Notes: a model not told the origin generated them from the letters alone. A stretch of DNA of 14,724 nt from CAZHJA01 sp964532865 (GCA_964532865.1 CAZHJA010000020.1:1-14724), one strand, 5' to 3'; positions 6,472 through 13,648 are shown, counted from the first letter of the stretch. A program made the numbers and translations.

Positions 6472-7029
6472 TTACAATTTTACTGTATTGCTATTTAATA
6501 TCAACTCCATTTTTTCCTCTTCCTCTTTAAACTCGTTTATAAAATACCTAACACGTCCAGCCCATGTTTCAGATTTATTGGCATAAATATATCCAATATC
6601 TTCTATTGAATTTGCACCTTTATCTATATAGTTTTCCCTTAAGCCCTTACCTACGACATCAATCCCATGATCCCAGTCTTCAAACATAATTTTTCCAACA
6701 CCCCATCCAAAAGGGTTATGGGAATTGGGCCATATAAATTTACCAAATTGAGATTCAAGTCCTGCAATAGAAGGCAATAGATAAAAATCTAAATCATAAT
6801 CATTAGCTGTATTTACAAAAGAATCTGCATTTTCAACAAGAACAGAATCATATCTTTCAAGTACTCGTTTAATTACTAGTTTTTTGAGAAATAGAGTATT
6901 ATAAGTATTAGATTCGCCAAAATTATAGGCCATAGTGGCAGAGTGACCAGCAGTTTTTTCTGCGTTTACCGGCACAACAATATTCAAAAATAGAATTGTT
7001 ATAAGTATTACTATAATAGTTTTTCCCAT
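6472..7029 (-). CDS. Secreted glucosaminidase/lysozyme-like hydrolase, paralogue of the 4426 gene
   Basis: 185 residues from the ATG at 7029. An upstream TTG at 7053 would start inside the leader hairpin and spoil the signal peptide, so it is rejected. Residues 1-23 form a signal peptide (MGKTIIVILITILFL, cleavage after VNA). The hydrolase core shows FYLLPSIAGLESQFG (82-96) with candidate catalytic Glu92, then PNSHNPFGWGVG (101-112), then GIDVVGKGLRENYIDKG (122-138) and ETWAGRVRYF. Motif order and spacing match the 4426 protein. Peptidoglycan glycan cleavage is inferred. It is first in an operon with trigger factor and the DUF5660-like gene, under the promoter at 7085-7113. An AGGG 8 nt before the ATG could be a weak Shine-Dalgarno but is also part of the hairpin. 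Confidence 0.8.
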   Translation of the reverse strand: MGKTIIVILITILFLNIVVPVNAEKTAGHSATMAYNFGESNTYNTLFLKKLVIKRVLERYDSVLVENADSFVNTANDYDLDFYLLPSIAGLESQFGKFIWPNSHNPFGWGVGKIMFEDWDHGIDVVGKGLRENYIDKGANSIEDIGYIYANKSETWAGRVRYFINEFKEEEEKMELILNSNTVKL

Positions 7030-7077
7030 AAAAAAAACCCTAAAGCATTTCAAACAATGTCGAAAAACCTTAGGATC
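7030..7077 (-). terminator. Terminator-like hairpin in the 5' leader (possible attenuator)
   Basis: In the minus-strand transcript, GATCCTAAGG (arm ending 7068) pairs with CTTTAGGGTT (7036-7045) as a 10-bp stem with three G-U pairs. The loop of about 22 nt can form a small inner hairpin. Counted from the stem's GGG, a run of eight U (7037-7030) leads straight into the ATG at 7029. The predicted transcription start is only a few nt upstream of the stem. It could be an intrinsic terminator/attenuator or a structure masking the start codon. On the plus strand it has no gene upstream to terminate. Confidence 0.5.
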
Positions 7078-7084
7078 TGAATAT

Positions 7085-7113
7085 ATTATAGCATAGTCCT
7101 ATAGGTATGTCAA
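7085..7113 (-). promoter_or_regulatory. Perfect consensus sigma70 promoter
   Basis: On the minus strand: TTGACA (7113-7108), a 17-nt spacer, TATAAT (7090-7085). Both hexamers match consensus exactly at optimal spacing. The start point is expected near 7078, giving a leader of about 49 nt. It drives hydrolase, tig and the DUF5660-like gene. Confidence 0.85.
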
Positions 7114-7165
7114 ATACTTTACATTTATATCCTATATAATATAAATGTAATAATTTCATATATTA

Positions 7166-7171
7166 TATACT
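7166..7171 (+). promoter_or_regulatory. Candidate -10 box for the mtaB-like gene
   Basis: TATACT ends 8 nt before the ATG at 7180, again predicting a leaderless or near-leaderless transcript. No clear -35. Confidence 0.4.
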
Positions 7172-7179
7172 TAAATAGT

Positions 7180-8481
7180 ATGAAAAAAAAGACATTTGTA
7201 AGCTTTAGCTTTGGTTGTAGAGTAAATGAGGCAGAACGGGAATACATTGATTCTGAACTTATTAAACTTGGTTTTAAGCTTAATTTAAAAAGGCCTGATA
7301 TATGTATAATAAATACATGTGCAGTTACTTACAAAGCAGAGCGTGAGGCTAAAAAGCTAATATATAGGCTTAAAAAGGACTTTCCTAAAACTAAGATAAT
7401 AATTACAGGCTGTGCTGCTACTTATTGGAAAAAATTCAACCTTAATAGCAAACTCCCAATATCCCTTACTATATCAAACAATCACAAATCAGATATTGCT
7501 AAAATAATTTTAAATCATTTAAAACAAAAAGCTAATAATAGTGCTAAACTTTGTAAAAACTTCTTAAATGTGCCTAATAATAGTAAATTTAAGAACTCTG
7601 GAAGATTGCTTGTAAAAATCCAAGATGGATGCCATAGATTCTGCTCATACTGCATTGTTCCTTACTTAAGAGGACTGCCTAAATCATATACTATTTCAAA
7701 CATTATCAAAAGCATACAAAGTAATAAAAAAGGCATAAAAGAAATTATCTTTACTGCCATTAATACAGAAGCCTTTGGATATGATACCAAGCAGGATTTT
7801 ATTGATTTGATAAAAACAATTATTAAAAAAACTGATATTAATAGAATTAGCTTTGGTTCTATTCACCCATGGTCTATAAATCAAAGATTTATCGATTTTT
7901 ATAAAACATACAATCCAAAAAAAAGAATCGTCAATTTCTTTCATATACCTATTCAAAGCGGATCAGACAAAATACTAAAATACATGAAGCGAGACTATAC
8001 AACTTGCGAAATTAATAAGAAAATAAATATAATTTATAAGATAAATCCATGCGCTTTAATTGCAACAGATATAATTACAGGATTTCTTGGTGAAACAGAT
8101 AAAGACTTTAAAGATACATATAATTTCTTAAAAAAATCAAAAATATCTAAATTTCACGTATTTAGATATTCACCAAGAAAAAATACTGCTGCATATTTTA
8201 TGAAAAATACGATTAAAGAGCCTTCTGAATTACAAAAAAAACAAAGATCGCAAATATTAAGAAAACTTGGAGAAGAAAAATACAATAAGTTCTTAAAAAA
8301 ACTCATTAATTATTCATGTAATGCATTATTTATAGATAAAAGAACAGATAATTATCAACACGCACTTCTTGATAATCAAGTACCAATTCTTGTAAAAACA
8401 AAAGAAAATCTCAAAGGACAAATAAAAAAAATAAAAGTAGAAGAGTATAAAAAGAATAAATTGTTTGGTAAAATTGTATAA
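7180..8481 (+). CDS. mtaB: MtaB-like tRNA methylthiotransferase (radical SAM)
   Basis: 433 residues, normal for the MiaB/RimO/MtaB family. The N-terminal methylthiotransferase domain has its three cluster cysteines in FGCRVNEAE (C13), NTCAVT (C47) and TGCAA (C78). The radical SAM domain follows a linker: KIQDGCHRFCSYC with C151, C155 and C158 in CxxxCxxC, then PYLRG, HIPIQSGSD and TDIITGFLGET. A C-terminal TRAM-like RNA-binding region ends the protein. GCRVN-NTCAVT-PYLRG fits MtaB (2-methylthio-t6A at position 37 of ANN-decoding tRNAs) better than MiaB or RimO, though a related subfamily is possible. tRNA-Lys(CTT) here, with A37, would be a natural substrate. tRNA-Val starts 3 nt after the stop, so the two are probably co-transcribed. 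Confidence 0.9.
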   Translation: MKKKTFVSFSFGCRVNEAEREYIDSELIKLGFKLNLKRPDICIINTCAVTYKAEREAKKLIYRLKKDFPKTKIIITGCAATYWKKFNLNSKLPISLTISNNHKSDIAKIILNHLKQKANNSAKLCKNFLNVPNNSKFKNSGRLLVKIQDGCHRFCSYCIVPYLRGLPKSYTISNIIKSIQSNKKGIKEIIFTAINTEAFGYDTKQDFIDLIKTIIKKTDINRISFGSIHPWSINQRFIDFYKTYNPKKRIVNFFHIPIQSGSDKILKYMKRDYTTCEINKKINIIYKINPCALIATDIITGFLGETDKDFKDTYNFLKKSKISKFHVFRYSPRKNTAAYFMKNTIKEPSELQKKQRSQILRKLGEEKYNKFLKKLINYSCNALFIDKRTDNYQHALLDNQVPILVKTKENLKGQIKKIKVEEYKKNKLFGKIV

Positions 8482-8484
8482 TAA

Positions 8485-8558
8485 GACCGCTTAGCTCAGT
8501 TGGCTAGAGCGTTACGTTGACATCGTAAAGGTCGGAGGTTCAAGTCCTCCAGCGGTCA
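8485..8558 (+). tRNA. tRNA-Val(GAC)
   Basis: A 74-nt cloverleaf. Acceptor GACCGCT/AGCGGTC; D-stem GCTC/GAGC; anticodon stem TTACG/CGTAA with loop TTGACAT, anticodon GAC; T-arm GGAGG-TTCAAGT-CCTCC; discriminator A. CCA is not encoded (A is followed by CAATAA). Its 3' half is duplicated exactly across the scaffold gap. Confidence 0.96.
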
Positions 8559-8569
8559 CAATAAAATAT
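8515..8569. repeat. Exact 55-nt duplication, left copy (contig end)
   Basis: These 55 nt, from inside the tRNA-Val anticodon stem to 11 nt past the gene, are identical to 8670-8724. The left copy ends at the first N and the right copy begins at the first base after the Ns. Confidence 0.95.
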
Positions 8570-8669
8570 NNNNNNNNNNNNNNNNNNNNNNNNNNNNNNN
8601 NNNNNNNNNNNNNNNNNNNNNNNNNNNNNNNNNNNNNNNNNNNNNNNNNNNNNNNNNNNNNNNNNNNNN
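8570..8669. other. Scaffold gap (100 N)
   Basis: Exactly 100 undetermined bases, the conventional placeholder for a gap of unknown size. The duplicated flanks suggest the true distance may be zero or negative. Confidence 0.98.
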
Positions 8670-8724
8670 CGTTGACATCGTAAAGGTCGGAGGTTCAAGT
8701 CCTCCAGCGGTCACAATAAAATAT
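8670..8724. repeat. Exact 55-nt duplication, right copy, with 3' part of tRNA-Val (8670-8713)
   Basis: Identical to 8515-8569. It starts abruptly in the anticodon stem, so no complete second tRNA is visible. Most simply this is the same tRNA-Val seen again because two contigs share one k-mer. Confidence 0.9.
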
Positions 8725-8760
8725 TAGCTTTCATAAGATGTAAAAAAATATTTATATAGA

Positions 8761-8766
8761 TATTAT
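8761..8766 (+). promoter_or_regulatory. Candidate -10 box for the viperin-like gene
   Basis: TATTAT ends 6 nt before the ATG at 8773. It is a weak match, supported mainly by the same spacing as other first genes in the window. Confidence 0.3.
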
Positions 8767-8772
8767 GCTCAG

Positions 8773-9633
8773 ATGAACAAAGTAATAAAAAAAAGGAAAA
8801 TACCAGTAGTTAGCGTATGTTGGCTAATGACATCATTATGTAATTATAAATGCGATTTTTGTTTTAAAGTAGGTGGACAAATGAATTTGAGCTATTTTGA
8901 GGCAGAAAAGATTTTAAAAAAATTGGCAAATGCAGGAATTAGAAAGATATCTTTTAGTGGTGGAGAACCATTACTATGGCCTGGAATTGAAAAGTTAATA
9001 AAAAAAGCCAAATCCTTAGGAATAATTACCATGATGATAACAAATGGTTCATTACTTAACAAAAAAAGATTAAAGGAATTTGAAAAATACTTGGATTGGT
9101 TAACATTACCTCTTGATGGTTCAAATAAACAGATACAAAAAAATGTTGGACGACCTGAAAAACATTTTGCTCACACCATAAAACTTATCCAATTACTAAA
9201 AAAAAGCCCAATAAAAGTTAAAATAAATACTGTACTTTGTAAAATTAATTTAAATGATATTGTAAACATAGCAAAGTTAATAAAAAAATATCCAGTTTAT
9301 AGATGGAAAGTTTTTCAATTCTTTTCTATTAGAGATGCATCAATTAAATTTAAAACAAAATATGAAATTTCTCTTAAAGACTTTAATAAAGCAGAAAAGA
9401 AAGTTAAACCATTATTTAAAAATCAAAATTGTTTAGTTTACTTTGGTTCAAATACTCAGCTTGGAACATCTTATTTTACAATTGCTCCAAACGGCACTGT
9501 GTATATAAGTACAAATGGAAAAGATCAAATTATCGGTGATTTAAAAAAACAAAGTGTTGAGAAAATTTGGGATAGTAATAATTTGTTTAATAAAACTGAA
9601 TATTATAAAAGAGCTAGCTGGATATTAAAATAA
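8773..9633 (+). CDS. Radical SAM protein, viperin-like (candidate nucleotide dehydratase)
   Basis: 286 residues. The radical SAM core has LCNYKCDFCF (C23, C27, C30), the SAM-binding FSGGEPL (61-67) and ITNGSLL (89-95). Further motifs line up in order with vertebrate and prokaryotic viperins: GR (126-127), KINTV (150-154), RWKVFQ (177-182) and SYF (233-235). These correspond to segments contacting the NTP substrate in viperin, which converts CTP/UTP/GTP to 3'-deoxy-3',4'-didehydro forms that stop viral RNA synthesis. Departures: the loop after the cluster is shorter than viperin's, LPLDGS replaces the SCDS-type motif, and the C-terminus (APNGTVYISTNGK to KIWDS) looks like a SPASM/twitch region without its cysteines. 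It could instead be a sister peptide- or tRNA-modifying family. No nucleotide kinase partner is adjacent; it lies 59 nt after the partial tRNA-Val and 79 nt before thrS. Confidence 0.6.
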   Translation: MNKVIKKRKIPVVSVCWLMTSLCNYKCDFCFKVGGQMNLSYFEAEKILKKLANAGIRKISFSGGEPLLWPGIEKLIKKAKSLGIITMMITNGSLLNKKRLKEFEKYLDWLTLPLDGSNKQIQKNVGRPEKHFAHTIKLIQLLKKSPIKVKINTVLCKINLNDIVNIAKLIKKYPVYRWKVFQFFSIRDASIKFKTKYEISLKDFNKAEKKVKPLFKNQNCLVYFGSNTQLGTSYFTIAPNGTVYISTNGKDQIIGDLKKQSVEKIWDSNNLFNKTEYYKRASWILK

Positions 9634-9699
9634 TAAAAAACTTATATATTTCTTACTTTTTTAATTTAAAAAATACCCATATACCTAAACATTTTATTG

Positions 9700-9705
9700 T
9701 ATAAT
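9700..9705 (+). promoter_or_regulatory. -10 box (TATAAT) of the thrS operon
   Basis: A perfect TATAAT ends 7 nt before the thrS ATG (9713), placing +1 at the start codon. It is preceded by an AT-rich stretch without a recognisable -35. Confidence 0.5.
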
Positions 9706-9712
9706 CTACATT

Positions 9713-11476
9713 ATGAAAAATAATTTAAATAAGATGCGTCATTCAACCGCACATTTAATGGCATGCGTAGTAAAAAAACTTTATCCTAATGTAAAAATAG
9801 CAATAGGTCCTATAATTGAAAATGGTTTTTATTATGATTTTGAATTTAAAAATTCAATTTCAGAAAAAGACCTTTTAGTAATTGAGAATAAAATGAAAGA
9901 TTTAAAAAAAGAAAATCTTTTATTTACTCAAAAATGGATTAGTATAAAACAAGCTAAAGAATTATTTAAAAATGAAAAGTACAAACTAGAAATAATTAAA
10001 GAAATTGAAAAAGGAGAAAGAGATGATTTCGGAAAGAAAGGAAAAGTATCGATATATAAACTTGGAGAATTCACAGATCTTTGTAAGGGCCCTCACTTAA
10101 AAAACACAAAAGAAATCGGAGAATTTAAACTTCTTTCAATAGCTGGCGCATATTGGAAAGGAAATGAAAAAAATAAAATGTTAACTAGAATTTATGGAAC
10201 ATGTTTTGAAACAAAAAATGAAATAGTTAATTATTTAAAATTAATCAAAGAGGCAGAAAAAAGAAACCATGTAAAACTAGGAAAAAAATTAGAAATCTTC
10301 TTAATGCATGAAGAAGCACATGGTTTTCCTTTTATCCTTCCTAAAGGTATGATTATTTGGCACGAGTTAATTAAATACTGGAAAAAGGAACACGACCAAG
10401 AAGGTTATCTAGAAATAAAGACACCTATTATGTTAAGAAAAAATTTATGGAAGGAAAGTGGTCATTGGGACCATTATAAAGAAAATATATATTTTACAAA
10501 AGTAAATAAAGAAGATTATGCTATTAAACCAATGAATTGCCCTGGTAGCATTTTAATTTATAAAAATAGTCTACATAGTTACCGAGAACTACCTTTAAGA
10601 ATGGCAGAAATTGGCTTAGTACATAGACATGAATTGTCTGGCGTTCTCAATGGTTTATTTAGAGTAAGATCTTTTCATCAGGATGATGCTCATATTTATT
10701 GCATGGAAAAACAAATTAAAAATGAGGTCATAAAAATTGTAAATTTGGCACATAAAATATATAAAACATTTAAATTAGATTATCGCCTTGAATTATCAAC
10801 AAGGCCAAAAAAGTCAATTGGAAGCGCTAAAATGTGGCAAACAGCTGAAAATGCACTATCTAATGCATTAAAAGATATCAAGGGAGATTATAAACTCAAC
10901 CCTGGTGATGGTGCTTTTTACGGGCCAAAGATTGATTTTCATATTCAGGATGCTTTGGGTCGGTCATGGCAATGCGGTACTATTCAGCTTGACTTTGCTA
11001 TGCCAGAAAGATTTAAGCTTGTTTATACTGACAAAGATAGCAAAAAATATAGACCAGTGATGATTCATCACACAATATATGGCGCGATTGAAAGATTTTT
11101 AGGTATTTTGATTGAACATTACACTGGCGCGTTCCCATTATGGCTATCACCAGTTCAAGTAGACATATTACCTATATCTGAGAAATTCTTTAAATATGCT
11201 CAACAAGTTCATAAACTATTAAAAGAAAATGATATTCGATCGGAGGTAAAGCCTGAAAATAAAACATTGGGCTCAAAAATAAGGACATCAACCTTGCAAA
11301 AAACTCCATATATGATTATAATTGGAGAGAAAGAAAATAAGTCTTTTTTGAAAAGTAAAATAAATACAAAAATCATGAATATATCAGTAAGAACAAGAGA
11401 AGGAAAAGATTTAGGATTAATTAGTTTTTATAAATTTATAAATAAATTAAAAGAACAAATTGAGAAAAAGGTTTAG
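9713..11476 (+). CDS. thrS: Threonyl-tRNA synthetase lacking the TGS domain
   Basis: Charges tRNA-Thr. 587 residues, about 55 fewer than E. coli because the N-terminal TGS domain is missing: the protein opens directly into the editing domain, and a TAA at 9686-9688 rules out an upstream extension. The editing site has HSTAH (H10, H14) and CKGPH (C124, H128). The class II catalytic core has the zinc ligands C276 (MNCPG), H327 (DDAH) and a His in IHHTIYG, motif 2 with RHELSGVLNGLFRVRSF, and motif 3 GAIERFLG. The anticodon-binding domain starts at VQVDILPIS. It should charge and edit normally. It is first of the thrS-infC-rpmI-rplT-pheS-pheT operon and overlaps infC by 17 nt. Confidence 0.97.
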   Translation: MKNNLNKMRHSTAHLMACVVKKLYPNVKIAIGPIIENGFYYDFEFKNSISEKDLLVIENKMKDLKKENLLFTQKWISIKQAKELFKNEKYKLEIIKEIEKGERDDFGKKGKVSIYKLGEFTDLCKGPHLKNTKEIGEFKLLSIAGAYWKGNEKNKMLTRIYGTCFETKNEIVNYLKLIKEAEKRNHVKLGKKLEIFLMHEEAHGFPFILPKGMIIWHELIKYWKKEHDQEGYLEIKTPIMLRKNLWKESGHWDHYKENIYFTKVNKEDYAIKPMNCPGSILIYKNSLHSYRELPLRMAEIGLVHRHELSGVLNGLFRVRSFHQDDAHIYCMEKQIKNEVIKIVNLAHKIYKTFKLDYRLELSTRPKKSIGSAKMWQTAENALSNALKDIKGDYKLNPGDGAFYGPKIDFHIQDALGRSWQCGTIQLDFAMPERFKLVYTDKDSKKYRPVMIHHTIYGAIERFLGILIEHYTGAFPLWLSPVQVDILPISEKFFKYAQQVHKLLKENDIRSEVKPENKTLGSKIRTSTLQKTPYMIIIGEKENKSFLKSKINTKIMNISVRTREGKDLGLISFYKFINKLKEQIEKKV

Positions 11477-11996
11477 ACCTAATAGGCAAAGAAAAAAATA
11501 TTATTTAATCAATTACAACATTGGGGCAGAGAACCTTCGTGTAATCGATGATAACGGAAAACAAGTTGGATTATTTACTAAACAAGAAGCTTTAAGGATC
11601 GCACAAGAAAAAGAGTTAGATTTAGTTCTTATAGCTCCAAAGGCAAAACCACCAGTTGCAAAAATTATTGATTTTAAAAAATTCCTATACCAAGAAGGAA
11701 AAAAACTTAAAGAAGCAAAAAAAGGAATAAAAAGAAGCACTGTTAAGGATATTAAATTATCATTATTTATTGGTTCGGCGGATTTAGAAAGATTTATTGA
11801 AAAAACAAAAGAATTTTTAGAAGATGGAAATCAAGTTCGCTTAAACCTTACATTAAAGGGAAGAGAACTTGGGAAAAAAGATATGGCATTTGATCTTTTA
11901 AACAACTATATTAAAAAATTAGGTGATATAAATATTTCAAAGACTCCAAAAATGGAAGGAAGAGTTTTAAGAGCAGTTGTAGCAAAGAAAAAGTAA
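11460..11996 (+). CDS. infC: Translation initiation factor IF-3
   Basis: 178 residues. The N-domain begins in YLINYNIGAENLRVIDDNGKQ; the linker and C-domain show the family hallmark AKPPVAKIIDFKKFLYQEGKK (~62-82), and the end is IF3-like. The start is TTG at 11460, inside thrS: the frame is closed by TAA at 11448-11450, no ATG or GTG lies in the N-terminal region, and the alignment needs this region. A rare start codon is notable because E. coli infC also uses an atypical one (AUU) for autoregulation through IF-3's own start-codon proofreading; the same logic may apply here. No Shine-Dalgarno is seen, so expression probably relies on coupling to thrS. Confidence 0.95.
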   Translation: MRKRFRPNRQRKKYYLINYNIGAENLRVIDDNGKQVGLFTKQEALRIAQEKELDLVLIAPKAKPPVAKIIDFKKFLYQEGKKLKEAKKGIKRSTVKDIKLSLFIGSADLERFIEKTKEFLEDGNQVRLNLTLKGRELGKKDMAFDLLNNYIKKLGDINISKTPKMEGRVLRAVVAKKK

Positions 11997-12011
11997 AATT
12001 AAATAATATTT

Positions 12012-12209
12012 ATGAATAAACAAAAAACAAGAAAATCAGTATCAAAAAGATTTAAAATAACCAAAACAGGCAAGGTTTTACATAGAGCCTCATATTCAAG
12101 ACATCTTAAGGCAAATAAATCTAAAAGTAATTTAAGAGGCAAAAAAATAATGAGAAAATTAAAAGGCAAATACAAAAAAAAGATAAAAAAAATGATAGGT
12201 AAATTATAA
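12012..12209 (+). CDS. rpmI: Ribosomal protein bL35
   Basis: 65 residues, normal length, very basic. The N-terminal KQKTRKSVSKRFKITKTGKV and the RASYSRHLKANKSKSNLR block are typical of L35, a small 50S protein. It lies 15 nt after infC in an AT-only spacer with no Shine-Dalgarno. The infC-rpmI-rplT order is the universal one. Confidence 0.95.
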   Translation: MNKQKTRKSVSKRFKITKTGKVLHRASYSRHLKANKSKSNLRGKKIMRKLKGKYKKKIKKMIGKL

Positions 12210-12231
12210 GTATTAATATTTTTATAAACAT

Positions 12232-12576
12232 ATGACTAGAGTAAAAGGCGGATTTGTAACAAAAAGAAAACATAAAAAAGTCCTAAAAAGCGCAAAAGGA
12301 TATTGGATGAGCAGACATAAACAATTTAAAAAAGCAAAAGAGGCAACTCTTCATGCAGGTGAATACGCATTTGCAGGAAGAAAACTTAAAAAAAGACAAT
12401 TTAAAACACTTTGGATTATTAGATTAAATGCAGCAGTAAGAAATATGGGTTTAAAATATAATATGTTTATTCATCTTTTAAAAGTCAATAAAATCAGCCT
12501 TGATAGAAAAATATTGGCAAAAATAGCAGTTGAACATCCAAAAGTTTTCGAAAATATCGTTGAAAAAATAAAGTAA
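12232..12576 (+). CDS. rplT: Ribosomal protein bL20
   Basis: 114 residues, normal length. The basic N-terminal tail (TRVKGGFVTKRKHKKVLKSA) and the globular part (AGRKLKKRQFKTLWIIRLNA, then a stretch ending in KVNKISLDRKILAKIA) are diagnostic. It is an assembly-initiating 50S protein; in E. coli and Bacillus L20 represses its own operon by binding the mRNA, but I see no matching mRNA structure upstream. It starts 22 nt after rpmI. Confidence 0.96.
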   Translation: MTRVKGGFVTKRKHKKVLKSAKGYWMSRHKQFKKAKEATLHAGEYAFAGRKLKKRQFKTLWIIRLNAAVRNMGLKYNMFIHLLKVNKISLDRKILAKIAVEHPKVFENIVEKIK

Positions 12577-12590
12577 TATATTAAATAATT

Positions 12591-13637
12591 ATGGATGATA
12601 TAAAAAAACTTCATTTAAAATTCAAGTTTGAATTAGCAAATGCGAAAACAATAAATAGTATTAATAAACTTCATATCTCATATTTAGGAAGAAATGGGTA
12701 CATAAACAAAGTTTTAAAAAAAATAAAATCAGTAGATAAACAAAAAAAGAAATCATTTGGAAAAGATATTAATACTCTTAAAAATCATATTTCTGAACAA
12801 ATTAAGAAAAATAAACATGATTTTGTACAAAAAACAGATATACAAGAATTTGTTGATGTAACACTTCCTGGAAAAACATATCCAAAAGGAAGTCTTCATC
12901 CAACAACAATTGCAATAGAGGAAATTACAAAAATATTCGAAAATATTGGATTTAAAAGAGTATCATATCCTGAAGTTGAATGGGAATATTTTGCTTTTGA
13001 ATCATTAAATATGCCAAAGGGCCACCCTGCAAGAGATGAATTTGAAACAGCTTTTATAGACTTTCCAGAAAATAAACAATATGGAAAAATGCTTCTTACT
13101 CCTCATACATCATCCGGCCAAAATAGAGAAATGAAAAGAATAAATAAACCTCCAATTAGAATGATAAATATTGCAAAAACATATCGTCCAAATTTAGACG
13201 CAATACATACTCCGATGTTTCATCAATTTGAAGGACTTGTAATTGATAAAGACATTAATATTACACATCTTAAAGGAACAATAGAATATTTTGCAAAAGA
13301 ATTCTTTGGAGAAAATAGAAAAATAAGACTTAGACCATTTAATTTCAGATTTACCGAGCCTTCTTTTGAAATTGATGTAAGCTGTGGAATATGCAATGGT
13401 AAAGGAATAGTCAATGGAAAGAAATGTAAAGTATGTAAATCCGGATGGTTGGAAATAGGAGGTTGTGGAATGGTTCATCCATATGTATTAAAAATGGGAG
13501 GAATTGATCCTGAAAAATATTCAGGGTGGGCATTTGGATTTGGACCCGAAAGATGCTTTATGATGAAAGATGAAATAAAAACAACAGATTTAAGAATGTT
13601 TTATGACTCAGATATTAGATTTTTAGAGCAGTTTTAA
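12591..13637 (+). CDS. pheS: Phenylalanyl-tRNA synthetase alpha chain
   Basis: 348 residues, near normal. The N-terminal coiled coil (~1-85) contacts tRNA-Phe. The class II catalytic core has LLTPHTSSGQNREM, the motif 2 region PNLDAIHTPMFHQFEGLVID, FRFTEPSFEIDVSC and the Gly-rich GGCGMVHPYVLK and GWAFGFGPER. A C-x2-C-x10-C-x2-C insert (C265, C268, C279, C282) sits between the EPSFEIDVS strand and GWLEIGG; similar cysteine inserts occur in PheS of several bacteria and probably bind zinc. It forms an alpha2-beta2 enzyme with PheT. It is 14 nt after rplT and 11 nt before pheT; no Shine-Dalgarno. Confidence 0.96.
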   Translation: MDDIKKLHLKFKFELANAKTINSINKLHISYLGRNGYINKVLKKIKSVDKQKKKSFGKDINTLKNHISEQIKKNKHDFVQKTDIQEFVDVTLPGKTYPKGSLHPTTIAIEEITKIFENIGFKRVSYPEVEWEYFAFESLNMPKGHPARDEFETAFIDFPENKQYGKMLLTPHTSSGQNREMKRINKPPIRMINIAKTYRPNLDAIHTPMFHQFEGLVIDKDINITHLKGTIEYFAKEFFGENRKIRLRPFNFRFTEPSFEIDVSCGICNGKGIVNGKKCKVCKSGWLEIGGCGMVHPYVLKMGGIDPEKYSGWAFGFGPERCFMMKDEIKTTDLRMFYDSDIRFLEQF

Positions 13638-13648
13638 ATACTTATAAT

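Noticed and set aside
7051..7053. TTG start for the minus-strand hydrolase
   Set aside because: It lies in the leader hairpin and adds MKCFRVFF before a clean signal peptide that begins at the ATG at 7029.
8670..8713. Second tRNA-Val gene after the gap
   Set aside because: It lacks the 5' half and is an exact k-mer-length duplicate of the first copy, so it is best read as an assembly overlap.
13194..13478. Minus-strand ORFs inside pheS
   Set aside because: Antisense shadows of a strongly conserved gene.
13643..13648. TATAAT directly before pheT
   Set aside because: It abuts the ATG with no room for a start point; pheT is internal to an operon.
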